A DNA stretch of 64,000 nucleotides, taken from contig JABMCL010001097.1 in the NCBI GenBank assembly GCA_018857735.1, positions 372,501 to 436,500 of the forward strand. Direction: 5' to 3'. Under the pieces are notes generated by a model. That model did no database searches. It saw nothing but the letters and a program-made list of their open reading frames with translations, and had not been told where the DNA came from. Position 1 is the stretch's first letter, and the number at the start of each line of letters is the position of its first letter. Both the position numbers and the translations under genes were made by a program. Below are positions 11,901 to 24,900 of the stretch, piece by piece. This DNA is from Alviniconcha marisindica. Taxonomy: Eukaryota; Mollusca; Gastropoda; Provannidae.

Positions 11901-14900
11901 TGCTGTCAGGCCCTTGTGTTGGTGACTGCTGTAGGGTTAATGACTGCACTTTTCAGTCTGCTGTCAGGCCCTTGTGTTGTGTTGGTGACTGCTGTAGGGT
12001 TGATGATGACTGCACTTTTCAGTCTGCTGTCAGGCCCTTGTGTTGTGTTGGTGACTGCTGCAGGGTTGATGACTGAACTCTGTCATTCAATTGTCAGGCC
12101 ATGTATTTTGGTCACCACTGGCTGCACTTTGCAGTCACTTGTGTTATGGTGGGACTGCAGTAGGTAATGTGTTTGTGTGATGCTGTGCAGATCCAGTCAG
12201 ATGATGTGTTTGGTATCCGTGCAGATCAAGGAGATGTTTATGAGCTGCACTTGCAGTCACATTGAGAGGTAAAGGAGCTGTGGATCAGAGTGATGTGTTT
12301 GTGTGATGCTGTGCAGATCACAGAGATGATGTGTTTGTGTGATGCTGTGCAGATCAAGAGATGATGTGTTTGTGTGATGCTGTGCAGATCACAGAGATGA
12401 TGTGTTTGTGTGATGCTGTGCAGATCAGAGATGATGTGTTTGTGTGATGCTGTGCAGATCACAGAGATGATGTGTTTGTGTGATGCTGTGAGATCACAGA
12501 GATGATGTGTTTGTGTGATGCTGTGCAGATCCAGAATTTGTGGATGATGTGTGTTGTGTTGTGTGATGTCTGTGCAGATCAAGATGATGTGTTTGTGTGA
12601 TGCTGTGCAGATCAGAGATGATGTGTTTGTGTGATGCTGTGCAGATCAGAGATGATGTGTTTGTGTGATGCTGTGCAGATCAAGATGATGTGTTTGTGTG
12701 ATGCTGTGCAGATCAAGATGATGTGTTTGTGTGATGCTGTGCAGATCAAGATGATGTGTTTGTGTGATGCTGTGCAGATCAAGAGATGATGTGTTTGTGT
12801 GATGCTGTGCAGATCACAGAGATGATGGTGTTTGTGTGATGCTGTGCAGATCAAGGAGATGATGTGTTTGTGTGATGCTGTGCAGATCAAGGAGATGATG
12901 TGTTTGTGTGATGCTGTGCAGATCACAGAGATGATGGTGTTTGTGTGATGCTGTGCAGATCACAGAGATGATGGTGTTTGTGTGATGCTGTGCAGATCAA
13001 GGAGATGATGGAGAACGCCCGCCGAGAGCTGCAAGAGAGGAAGGCGCAGCTGGGGATCCAGACGACACCCAAACCCACCGCACCCGCTCAGCCCCCTCCC
13101 TCCTCAGCGGCACCTCCTCCCAGGGTAAGGCTGCTTTGTCACCACACTTCATTGTGCGTCAAAGGCCACTTTGTCACCACACTTCATTGTGCGTCAAAGG
13201 CCACTTTGTCACCACACTTCATTGTGCGTCAAAGGCCCTTTGTCACCACACTTCATTATGCGTCAAAGGCCACTTTGTCACCACACTTCATTGTGCGTCA
13301 AAGGCCACTTTGTCACCACACTTCATTGTGTGTCAAAGGCCACTTTGTCACCACACTTCATTGTGCGTCAAAGCCTTGCAGTTTTGGAGAGAGAAAATAA
13401 CAAAACTGAGGCACAGGACTTGAAAGCCCTTGAAAATAGAGATTATGTTACTGGGGTAGAGTGTTTATACTCTTGCTTGCAACTTGTCCCACCTCAGACT
13501 CGGCCTAATAATCTGCATACATACAGTGCTTTGCTCCTGGAACAGTAGGTTTTTTCTTTTCTTGGTGTTCTGTCTCTCTCACACATACACACACATGCAC
13601 GCATTCACACATACACACTCACTCTTCATCTTGAGGTGACCCTGTGCATTTGACTGGAGGTTAAAATCCAGTGACAAACTAACTTTTTTTTTTTAAACAG
13701 ATTTTGTTTGGTCCTTAAAAACTGTGTTGATTGCCCCGCAGAACATAAATAACATATTTTTCTTGCCTCTGCTGAATGCACACAGAGTATGTAGTGTAAA
13801 TATGGAGAGACGCTTGTTGGTGACTGTCTTTGACCCAAATGCATTTGCTGCTGCGCTGTGTTGACTGAACTCTGATATATATATATATATATAGCTTTTT
13901 AGTAATGTACTTGTGATTTAGTGACATATGTTTTGAAGTGCTGTGAAAGGAATTTGAACGTGTGATTCGCCCTGAGGTGACCGGATGTGGTTGACCGGAC
14001 GGTAAACTCCTAAGAGCTGTCTAAACTCGTTGGTCTTGGCTGTCCCAGATGGCGGGGGGCGAGGGGATGATGGCACAGTCCCAGCAGGCCATGAAGGAGT
14101 CGATGGTGAAGGCCAAGCGGGCGGCGGAGCTGCAGGCTCAGATCCAGGCGCGGCTGATGGGGCTCAGCATGGGCATGGTGGGAGCCCTGCCCGGCCTGGG
14201 GATGCCGCCCATGGCAGCCCCGCCCATGGGGGGCATGCCTATGGGCATGGGGGGGCCGCCCATGGGGGGCATGCCCCCGCCCCTCCTGCCGGGCCTGGGG
14301 CAGCACAACAGCCAGCAACAGCAGCAGTGAGTTGTTTTTTGTTTTCAGGCACCAGTAGTTTTCGGTCAGTAGACAGAATTGTGTCAGCGTGTGTATGTGG
14401 GTGGGTGGGTGTGTGCGTGCACGTGTATACACTTAGAATAGCCTCTGCAGACCTCACTTAGAATAGCCTCTGCAGACAAGATTTTGCACTTTACAGATGC
14501 TTTAATGCTTATTAATTAAAGCCCAGTAGAGCTTCACCCCATTATTTCTTGGAAATGTTCTCCTGACCTTGCCTTGGAAATGGTTGCGTTGTTTGTCGAG
14601 ACTTGTGAGATTGTTCCCTCACTTCATTGTTTTGGGCTTTCTTTCTGTCACAGTGGGGTCACACATTCAGTGGAGTGGAAATGAATTGAGCTACAACACA
14701 GTACTGTTTTGTGTAGCATGTTTTCTGTGTGTGTGTGTGTGTGTGTGCATGCATTGGTTTTGTTGTTTAAATTAGAAGTAATGCCTGTTTGTCAATTTTT
14801 CTGTCTGTCTGTCTCTCTCTTTTTAATTTTCTTTGAATTAGTGATAATCTCACTGAACGTGTTTCTCTGTTTTATTGTTGCAGGAAGCATAATGCGCAAG

Positions 14901-15919
14901 CTTCAAAGTAAGTATTGTACATGTGCCTTGCTGTCCCTAGCCTAACCCCAGTCAAGTAGTTGAACTTCATTTGTGCATACAGTGTTTTGGTCTTGTAAAA
15001 AGTAGTTTTTCTTTTTTCAATTGTTTAATTTCTAAATTGTTTGTTAGGTCTTTGAAAGAAATGAAAAAGTCGCTTTGAAGTCATTGAAAAGCTCTTGAAT
15101 TTTGTTCCCCGCCTTGCCCCTTGACCCCTCCCCCCACCCCTCCCCTTTCCTCCCTCCCCCACAAACCTGTATACCCTCAGTTGTGGGAGTTTGGTTCCCA
15201 CCCCTCAGTACTTGTAAGGAGACGGCTGTGTGTTTTGAATGGAGTGAAATGCAGCGTGTTTGTGATGCTTGGTGTTTGTGTGTCCTTCAGACCTACGCCT
15301 GTGATATTGAACGAGCTGGGTCAGACCATCGACACCAAGACTGGCCAGACCATACAGCTCTCCCACTACACACCCACACTCAAGGTATTCACACCACACA
15401 CCCATACTCAAGGTTTTCACACCACACACCCATACTCAAGGTTTTCACACCACACACCCACACTCAAGGTATTCACACCACACACCCACACTTAGGGTAT
15501 TCACACCACACACCCACACTGGGCAATCACACCACACACCCACATTCAGGGTATTCACACCACACACCCACACTTTGGGTATTCACACCCACACTCTGGG
15601 TATTCACACCACACACCCACACTCTGGGTATTCACACCACACACCCACACTCTGGGTATTCACACCACACACCCACACTCGGGGTATTCACACCACACAC
15701 CCACACTCGGGGTATTCACACCACACACACCCAGTCACACCACCCACCCACACTCTGGGTTGTCACACCACCCACCCACACTCAAGATATTCCCATTATA
15801 CACCCACACTCAAAGGTGTTCACACCACGCACCCACACTCAAGATACACACAAGGTACACAGCCACACTTGGAATACACTGCACACACATAAGGTACACA
15901 CCCACACTCAAGATACATA

Positions 15920-15960
<41 letters not shown>

Positions 15961-18900
15961 TCACATCCAGACTCAAAGCACAGGCATTGCACGTTGTAAC
16001 TTTAAGGCGTGCGTGTTTACGTACCAACCAGGGGCTTCTTTTGCACACCGGCAGTGCAAGCTTTCGGTGCAGCACATTGCCTGTACTTGAGGGACCCGCT
16101 GTTTGTTGCTTTGTGCAGGCCAACATCCGAGCCAAAAGAAGAGAGCAGTTCAAAGGGCTGATTGAGAAGCCCCCGGAGGAGATCGGAGACAGCAAGTTCT
16201 TTGATCCGCGCATGGGGTGAGGCTTCTGCGTTGACTTTTGTTCCAGACTTGAGCAGACAGTCCTCAGACTTAAAAATATCCCGTGGTGAAACAGACTTGC
16301 TCGTTCTGAAGCTGCTGTTTGCGTGTTGTTTTTCTGAAGGCTAAAGCAGTATGCTGTTGTTTCGGCAGAATTTCTTGATTGAGTTCTGCTTCTGGTTCCA
16401 AGCCATTTTGGCAGAAGTGGTTCCAAGCTTCTGGTCAGAGGGGTGGGATGTGGCTTGATATGGCTTGGTCTGCCCTGTAATCATTTAGAGCCAAACTGAA
16501 AAACTTCCTCTTCTCACAGTATTTCCGCCTCAACTACTATTAGTACTCAGTTTCTGCTACAGTCGTGTGTGTGCACTTGTCCATAGAGAATAGTGTCATA
16601 AATGTTTGAACTCATTGCGTTTTTGTGTGTGTATTTTTTTTCCATATAATACTTTATGTAAATTGTTTTGGTAGGACTGTGCTCTACATGTATATAGAAT
16701 ATTGTGTTTAGGTTAATACGTATTATGTGAGCATTCATGGCGTTGATGAGCGCATGATAAATGTGCATTATTATTATTGGTTGGTAGAGTAAAGCCAGGT
16801 GAGATACTGATGAGTTCAGCTCCCTGGTGCTTCAGTGCAGACTCTCTGACAGTGTCCGTACAGTCCCAGTGTGCAGTCGCATGCATTAACATCTGTGCGC
16901 ACAATAAACCTCCCAAGCACTGGCAACCATACCATTGTTTGGACACACAAAAAAAGACCACGCACCAGTAGGAATGGGTAGCACTGCTGCTGTTCCTGCT
17001 GTAGCCTTACCTGGCTGGCATCAAGAGCAGTTGAAATGGAAAGTTGCATGCCTTGCTAGGTCCTCCAGTCACATTGATTGTGACTGGCGTCCATACAGAC
17101 TGTGATTGCACATGCTGTGGCTCTGGTCCATGTGTTCTTTCCCGCCGTGGAATAGTTGTGACCAGGTGCTATCATGGGTGCGGATTTCACCGGCAGACAA
17201 ATACTGACCTGATGTTTGCAGACCCCAGTCGGCTGATGGTGTGTCACTCTTGCTTCTTGCCTTCGTCACTCACAGTTTTGCCCTGATATAACCATGCTGG
17301 TTGACTGGGCGTGAAACATCAAGTTACCTACTTACACAGTTTGGATGACTTCACAACTGTAACAGAAGCGACTGTGCTACTGACCATTTTTTTTAAATAT
17401 ATATATATTTTTTTCAGAAACAAGGTGGCTGTTCGACAGAGGCGTGGCTTCAAGTTTCACGAGAAAGGAAAGTTTGAGCAGCTTGCCCAGCGTCTTCGTG
17501 CTAAGGTATAGTAACTTGTATTCACCCATGGGAAAAAGCTTAACATACAGTATGTGGGGGGTGGGGGTGGGGATTCTTGAGGACTGGTGGGATCATGGGG
17601 GACATCGTTTAATCATTGAGAGGTCATGGGGGGGTCAAAGAGGATGTTGTGGGATCATGGGACGTTGTGGGATCATGAGGGACATTGTGGGATCATGGGG
17701 AACATTGTGGGATCATGGAACATGGTAGGATCATGGGGAACATTGTGGGATCATGGGGAACATTGTGAGATCATGGGACATGGTAGGATCATGGGGAACA
17801 TTGTGGGATCAAGGAGGATGTTTTGGGGATCAAGGCAGACATTTTGGGATTAAGGAGTGCATTGGGAGATGTGGGATCGAGGAGGATGTGGTGGGCTCAT
17901 TGGAGGACATTGTGAGGTGATGGTGGATGTTGTGGGATCAAGGAGGATGTGGTGGGATCAAGGAGGATGTGGTGGGGTCATTGTGAGATGTGGGATCATT
18001 GGAGGACATTGTGAGATGTTGTGGGATCATTGGAGGACATTGTGAGATGTTGTGGGATCAAGGAGGATGTGGTGGGATCACTGGAGGACATTGTGATCCC
18101 AGACATTGAGGGATCACTGAGGACACAGTGTAGGGAGTTGTTTCCAGTGTGAGCCAGGTCACCCGAAAGATCACACAGCTTAGAACAATTGGGTGTCTAA
18201 GGGAACGAGTCAAACTCGCTAGTACAAACTCACGATAACAGCACACACAGAATACAGTACTAGCCCACCCGCCTTGCAACAGCTGCAAGTTGTCGAAGGT
18301 CAGCCAAGGTGATGTCATCACGGGGGCTGAATCCTGCTTCGTTTTCTACTGGATAACAGAGAAATTGGGAGAAGGGCGTGGGATGAGTAGAGTGTTATGT
18401 GGATGGAGCTGCGTTGAGGTTGACCTGTAGTGCTGTCTGCTTTCAGGCCCAGCTGGAACGTCTGCAGACGGAGATTGCTCAGACGGCCAAGCGCACTGGC
18501 ATCGCCTCCGCTGCTAAACTAGCTACCATTGCTCCAAAGAAGGAAATTGTGAGTACATGCCCTGGGACACTATGTGTGTGTGTGTGTGTGTGTGTATACT
18601 TTGTGTGTGTACACTGTGTGTGTTAGTGTGTGTGTGTTAGTGTGGTATATGTAATGGAAGTAGAAATCTCTTGTTTTTATTCCGTAAAGAGCATAAAAAT
18701 AAATTGCACTGTCAGTGGTTGGTGGGTCTCTCTCTCTCCATCTGCCTCTTTCTCCCTGTCTGTCTTTCTCTGTCTTCTTCTGTCTCTCTGCTGTCTTTCT
18801 CGTTGTCTATCTCTCTCCTTCTGTCTCTCTCTCACTCTGTCTGTGTGTCAGTCGCTCTCTCATTTTCTCACTTTGTCTGTCAGTTAAATTTCTTTGCCCA

Positions 18901-21900
18901 CGTGCCCCGATATAACTGTAATGGTTGACTGGGCGTAAAACACCAAGCTACTTACTTAGTTACAGAACCGCCTTTTTCTCTATTACATGAGTTTGCTGTA
19001 GGCTGAGGTAAAATAATGTGCACCATGTGACAGATTGATATGTGTGTGACATGTGACAGTTTGATATGTGTGTGACATGTGACAGTTTGATAATGTGTGT
19101 GACATGTGAAAGTTTGATATGTGTGTGACATGTGACAGTTGGATATGTGTGTGACATGTGACAGTTTGATAATGTGTGTGACATGTGACAGTTTGATAAT
19201 GTATGTGTGTGACATGTGACAGTTTGATAATGTGTGTGACATGTGACAGTTTGATAATGTGTGTGACATGGTACATAGTGGCCTTGCTTAATCAGAAGCA
19301 AGAATTGGAGGGGCTCGACATGGGGGTGGGGGTTGAAGTGAACATGTGGGGGTGGGGACTGAAGTGAACATGGGGAGGGGTGGTTGGGGTTGAAGTGAAC
19401 ATGGGGAGGTGGGGGTTGAAGTGAACATGGGGAGGTGGGGGTTGGGGTTGAAGTGAACATGTGGAGGTGGCGGTTGAAGTGAACATGGGGAGGTGGCGGT
19501 TGAAGTGAACATGGGGAGGTGAGGGTTGAAGTGAACATGGGAAGGTGGGCGTGGGGGTTGAAGTGAACATGGGGAGGTGAGGGTTGAAGTGAACATGGGA
19601 AGGTGGGCGTGGGGTTGAATGGGGGAGAGGTTTGGTGGGTGGGGGTTGAAGTGAACATGGGATGGGGGTGGGGGGTGGGGGGGGGGTTAAAGTGAACAGG
19701 GGGAGGTGGGGGTGGGGGTTGAAGTGAACATGGGAAGGTGGGGGTTGAAGTGAACGTGGGGGGGTGATGAAGTGAAGTGTGCTGTGTGGCAGTTGGGTAT
19801 GTGCGCCACGTGTGGTACATGCTGGTCTTGCTCTGCTTGCAGCAAGAAGGGGAGGTTCCGGACATGGAGTGGTGGGACACCTTCATCACCAGCAAAGACT
19901 CGTGAGTTGCATGCCTTGCTCTTGTAGTTGTTGGAAGTACTACCATTATTTTTTTTAAATTGGGGGTGGGGCAGGGGGATATGCATATATGTATATATTA
20001 AATGTGTTTAACTTAGATTTCTCCACTGAGAAAAAAAAGAGTCAGCGGCTCCGGAATTGACACTCGCGCTGCATCTCCCCTGCTGTCTTGACAGAGCAGC
20101 AAACGGCTGCAAACCAGCTGACCAGCTTCTGCCACTGTAGCCAACTCGCATGCAGAAAAATCACAGCTCTTGAAATACGGACGTACGTGCCATTTTGCCA
20201 AGGAGCAAACGTTTCGCTTGATGTGGTGGTTACGTTGATGCTTTGGGTGTGAGTACGAGCCGAGTGACTTGCCAGCAGAGTTGGGTGAAGGTGTGCGTGT
20301 TGCGTGTTACAGCTACGACGCACTCCCTGACGCACTGAGCAGATCCTGTCTGGAAGGCATCACTAATTTGGTGGAGCACCCAATACAGCTTAAACCTCCA
20401 GGTATGTTGCTCTCACTCCTCTCTACTCGTCAGTAGCTTAGCAAGGACTAGTTGTTGACAGGTTTCTGACTGAACTACAATCCTTGTAAAATAGAGTTTG
20501 AGTTCAAGTTCTCTCTCTCTCTCACCTTCTCTCTCTTTCACGCACGCTTTCTCTGTCTCTCTTTTTCTCTCTCCCAATTTTTGTCTCTCTCTCTTTCTGT
20601 CTTACCCTGATGTAACTGTATTGGTTGACTGCATTTGGCGTGTCTCTCTCTTTCTGTCTTACCGTGATGTAACTGTATTGGTTGACTGCATTTGGCATGT
20701 CTCTCTCTTTCTGTCTTACCGTGATGTAACTGTATTGGTTGACTGCATTTGGCGTGTCTCTCTCTTTCTGTCTTACCATGATGTAACTGTATTGGTTGAC
20801 TGCATTTGGCGTGTCTCTCTCTTTCTGTCCTACCCTGATGTAACTGTATTGGTTGACTGCATTTGGCGGGCTCTTGCCGAGAATCATCATCCCTGTGTAA
20901 AGTTCATGTTTGCTCTGCCTGTGCCTGTCTGGCCCCCTCCATCCCCCCCCCCCCTCCCCTGTTTCATCTTGAAGCAGCTGTCCGTCAGACATGTGGCGTG
21001 TTTCAGGGGACCCTAGCAAGACAGTCAGCATCCCTGTGTAAGGAAGCTTGCGGTCACTCTGTCTGTCTGTGCCGACCCAACCCCTCCCCATCTTTCTGTT
21101 TCACGGTGAAGCAACTCCATCAGAACTGTGTGTGTGGCGTGTTTCAGCGGACCCTAGCTAGACAGTCAGCATCCCACTTTGTCTCTGTCTGCCACCCCCC
21201 CTCCCACCCCCTCCCTGCTTCCCATCCCGCCATCTTTCTGTTTCATTGTGAAGCCACAGTCCGTCAGAACTGTGACAGTGGTGACACTTGTGTGTGTGGC
21301 GTGTTTCAGCGGACCCTAGCAAGACAGTCAGCATCGCTGTGTAAGGAAGCTTTTGGTCGCTCTGTCTGTCTGCCACCCCTACACCCCCACACCACACCAC
21401 ACCCCACCCCCACCTCTTCTTCCCCACCCCCCATCCTGCCATCTTTCTGTTTCAACATGAAGCGACAGTCTGTCAGAACTGTGACGGTGGTGACACGTGT
21501 GTGTGGCGTGTTTCAGCGGACCCTAGCAAGACAGTCAGCATCCCTGTGTAAGGAAGCTTTTGGTCGCTCTGTCTGTCTGCCCCCCCTACACCCCCACACC
21601 ACACCACACCCCACCCCCACCTCTTCTTCCCCACCCCCCATCCTGCCATCTTTCTGTTTCAACATGAAGCGACAGTCTGTCAGAACTGTGACGGTGGTGA
21701 CACGTGTGTGTGGCGTGTTTCAGCGGACCCTAGCAAGACAGTCAGCATCCCTGTGTAAGGAAGCTTTTGGTCGCTCTGTCTGTCTGCCCCCCCTACACCC
21801 CCACCACACCACACCCCACCCCCACCTCTTCTTCCCCACCCCCCATCCTGCCATCTTTCTGTTTCAACATGAAGCGACAGTCTGTCAGAACTGTGACGGT

Positions 21901-24900
21901 GGTGACACGTGTGTGTGGCGTGTTTCAGCGGACCCTAGCAAGACAGTCAGCATCCCTGTGTAAGGAAGCTTTTGGTCGCTCTGTCTGTCTGCCCCCCCTA
22001 CACCCCCACACCACACCACACCCCCACCCACCCATCTTTCTGTTTCATCGTGAAGCGACAGTCCATCAGCACTGTGACGGTGGTGACACCTGTGGGTGTG
22101 GCGTGTTTCAGCGGACCCTACCAAGACAGTCAGCATCCCTGTGTACCTGACGAAGAAAGAGCGCAAGAAGCTGCGGCGACAGAGTCGACAGGAGGCAGAG
22201 AAAGAGCTTCAGGAAAAGATCAGGATCGGCCTTGCACCACAGCCAGAACCCAAGGGTGGGTAGCTTGTTGTACTGACCGTCCCAAGGGTGGGTAGCTTGT
22301 TGCACTGACCGTCCCAAGGGTGGGTAGCTTGTTGTACTGACCATCCCATGGGTGGGTAGCTTGTTGTACTGACCGTCCCAAGGGTGGGTAGCTTGTTGTA
22401 CTGACCATCCCAAAGGGTGGGTAGCTTGTTGCACTGACCGTCCCACGGGTGGGTAGCTTGTTGCACAGACCGTCCCAACGGTGGGTAGCTTGTTGCACTG
22501 ACCGTCCCAAGGGTGGGTAGCTTGTTGCACTGACCGTCCCAACGGTGGGTAGCTTGTTGCACTGACCGTCCCAAGGGTGGGTAGCTTGTTGCACTGACCG
22601 TCCCATGGGTGGGTAGCTTGTTGCACTGACCGTCCCATGGGTGGGTAGCTTGTTGCACTGACCGTCCCATGGGTGGGTAGCTTGTTGCATCATGGTGGTA
22701 CTGGCACTGACTCCCAAGGGTGGGTAGCTTGTTGCACTGACGTCCCAAGGGTGGGTAGCTTGTTGCACTGACGGTCCCAAGGGTGGGTAGCTTGTTGCAC
22801 TGACTGTCCCAAGGGTGGGTAGCTTGTTGCACTGACGTCCCAAGGGTGGGTAGCTTGTTGCACTGACGTCCCAAGGGTGGGTAGCTTGTTGCACTGACGG
22901 TCCCAAGGGTGGGTAGCTTGTTGCACTGACGGTCCCAAGGGTGGGTAGCTTGTTGCACTGACGTCCCAAGGGTGGGTAGCTTGTTGCACTGACCGTCCCA
23001 AGGGTGGGTAGCTTGTTGCACTGACCGTCCCAAGGGTGGGTAGCTTGTTGCACTGACCGTCCCAAGGGTGGGTAGCTTGTTGCAGTGACCGTCCCAAGGG
23101 TGGGTAGCTTGTTGCAGTGACCATCTCAAGGGTGGGTAGCTTGTTGCAGTGACCAACCCAAGGGTGGGTAGCTTGTTGCATCATGATGGTACTGGTACTG
23201 ACTGCTGTGTCTGACGTTGGCGCTGTGCAGATGTTTACGTTGACCATCCCAAGGGTGGGTAGCTTGTTGCATCATGATGGTACTGGTACTGACTGCTGTG
23301 TCTGACGTTGGCACTGTGCAGATGTTTACGTTGACCATCCCAAGGGTGTGTAGCTTGTTGCATCACGATGGTACTGGTACTGACTGCTGTGTCTGAGGTT
23401 GGCGCTGTGTAGACGTTTGAGTTGACCAGTCTGAAGGTGTGTAGCTGATATGGGTGTGTCTGTGCTTCCAGTGGGGATGGCCAGCCTGATGTGGTTGTGT
23501 GTTCACTTCCAGAGCAGATAGCCAGATTGGTGCAGGTGTGTTTTTCCTTGCAGTGCGGATAGCCAAATGATGCGGTTGTGTTTTCCCTTGCAGTGCGGAT
23601 AGCCAAATGATGCGGTTGTGTTTTCCCTTGCAGTGCGAATAGCCAAATGATGCGGTTGTTTTTTCCTTGCAGTGCGGATAGCTAAATGATGCGGTTGTAT
23701 TTTTCCATGCAGTGTGGATGGCCAAATGATGCGGTTGTGTTTTCCCTTGCAGTGAGAATGGCCAACCTGATGCGGGTGCTGGGCACAGAGGCAGTGCAGG
23801 ACCCCACCAAGGTGGAGGCCCACGTGCGGGCCCAGATGGCCAAGCGACAGAGGTCAGTTCCCACACCCACCCATCCCACTCCACGCATGCACACATGCAT
23901 GCACACACACACACACACATGCACACACACACACACGTACACACACACACACAAATGGCAGACCTTGAAATGACATGCAACCCATGACTAAGGTGATGTT
24001 GGTGGCATGATGTCAACGTTTCCTGTTGACTGTGGTGATGTTGGTGGCATGATGTCAGTGTTTCCTGTTGACTGTGGTGATGTTGGTGGCATGATGTCAG
24101 TGTTTCCTGTTGACTGTGGTGATGTTGGTGGCATGATGTCAGTGTTTCCTGTTGACGTGGTGATGTTGGTGGCATGATGTCAGTGTTTCCTGTTGACTGT
24201 GGTGATGTTGGTGGCATGATGTCAGTGTTTCCTGTTGACTGTGGTGATGTTGGTGGCATGATGTCGGTGTTTCCTGTTGACTGTGGTGATGTTGGTGGCA
24301 TGATGTCGGTGTTTCCTGTTGACTGTGGTGATGTTGGTGGCATGATGTCAGTGTTTCCTGTTGACTGTGGTGATGTTGGTGGCATGATGTCAGTGTTTCC
24401 TGTTGACTGTGGTGATGTTGGTGGCATGATGTCAGTGTTTCCTGTTGACTGTGGTGATGTTGGTGGCATGATGTCAGTGTTTCCTGTTGACTGTGGTGAT
24501 GTTGGTGGCATGATGTCAGTGTTTCCTGTTGACTGTTGACAGGGCCCATGAGGAGGCCAACGCAGCTCGCAAACTGACGACGGAGCAGCGGCGAGATAAA
24601 AAGGTCCGCAAGATCAAAGAGGACACGTCTCTGGGAGTCCACGTGGCCGTCTACAGGTCTGTTTTATGTCTGTCTTGTCTCAGTGTGTCTGTCTGCACAT
24701 CAGTTTTTTGTCGAGTCTCAGTGTCTGTGTAGTTCTGCAGGTTGACTGTCTGTGCTGTCTTTGTGAAGATCTGCAGGTCAGTTTTCTGTCCAGCCGGTGT
24801 GGATATGTATGTCATTCTGGTCCCAGGTTTCTGTCTTGTCTGTGTGGATCTACCTGGTATAGGTCTGGTTTCTGTCTTGTCTGTGTGGATCTACCTGGTA

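Noticed and set aside
10435..12076. Plus-strand frames of [17 protein letters not shown] type
   Set aside because: Repeat translations of the 58-62 bp array inside PRPF3 intron 3.
15102..16220. 372-codon plus-strand frame
   Set aside because: Runs through introns and the exon 7 donor array; only its last part overlaps true exon 8.
22108..23338. Minus-strand frames of 120-315 codons ([17 protein letters not shown])
   Set aside because: Antisense of the exon 13 donor array; periodic and lacking any other sequence.
23363..24642. Minus- and plus-strand frames with 14-codon periods ([28 protein letters not shown])
   Set aside because: The 42-bp unit is divisible by three, so frames stay open; no independent coding evidence.
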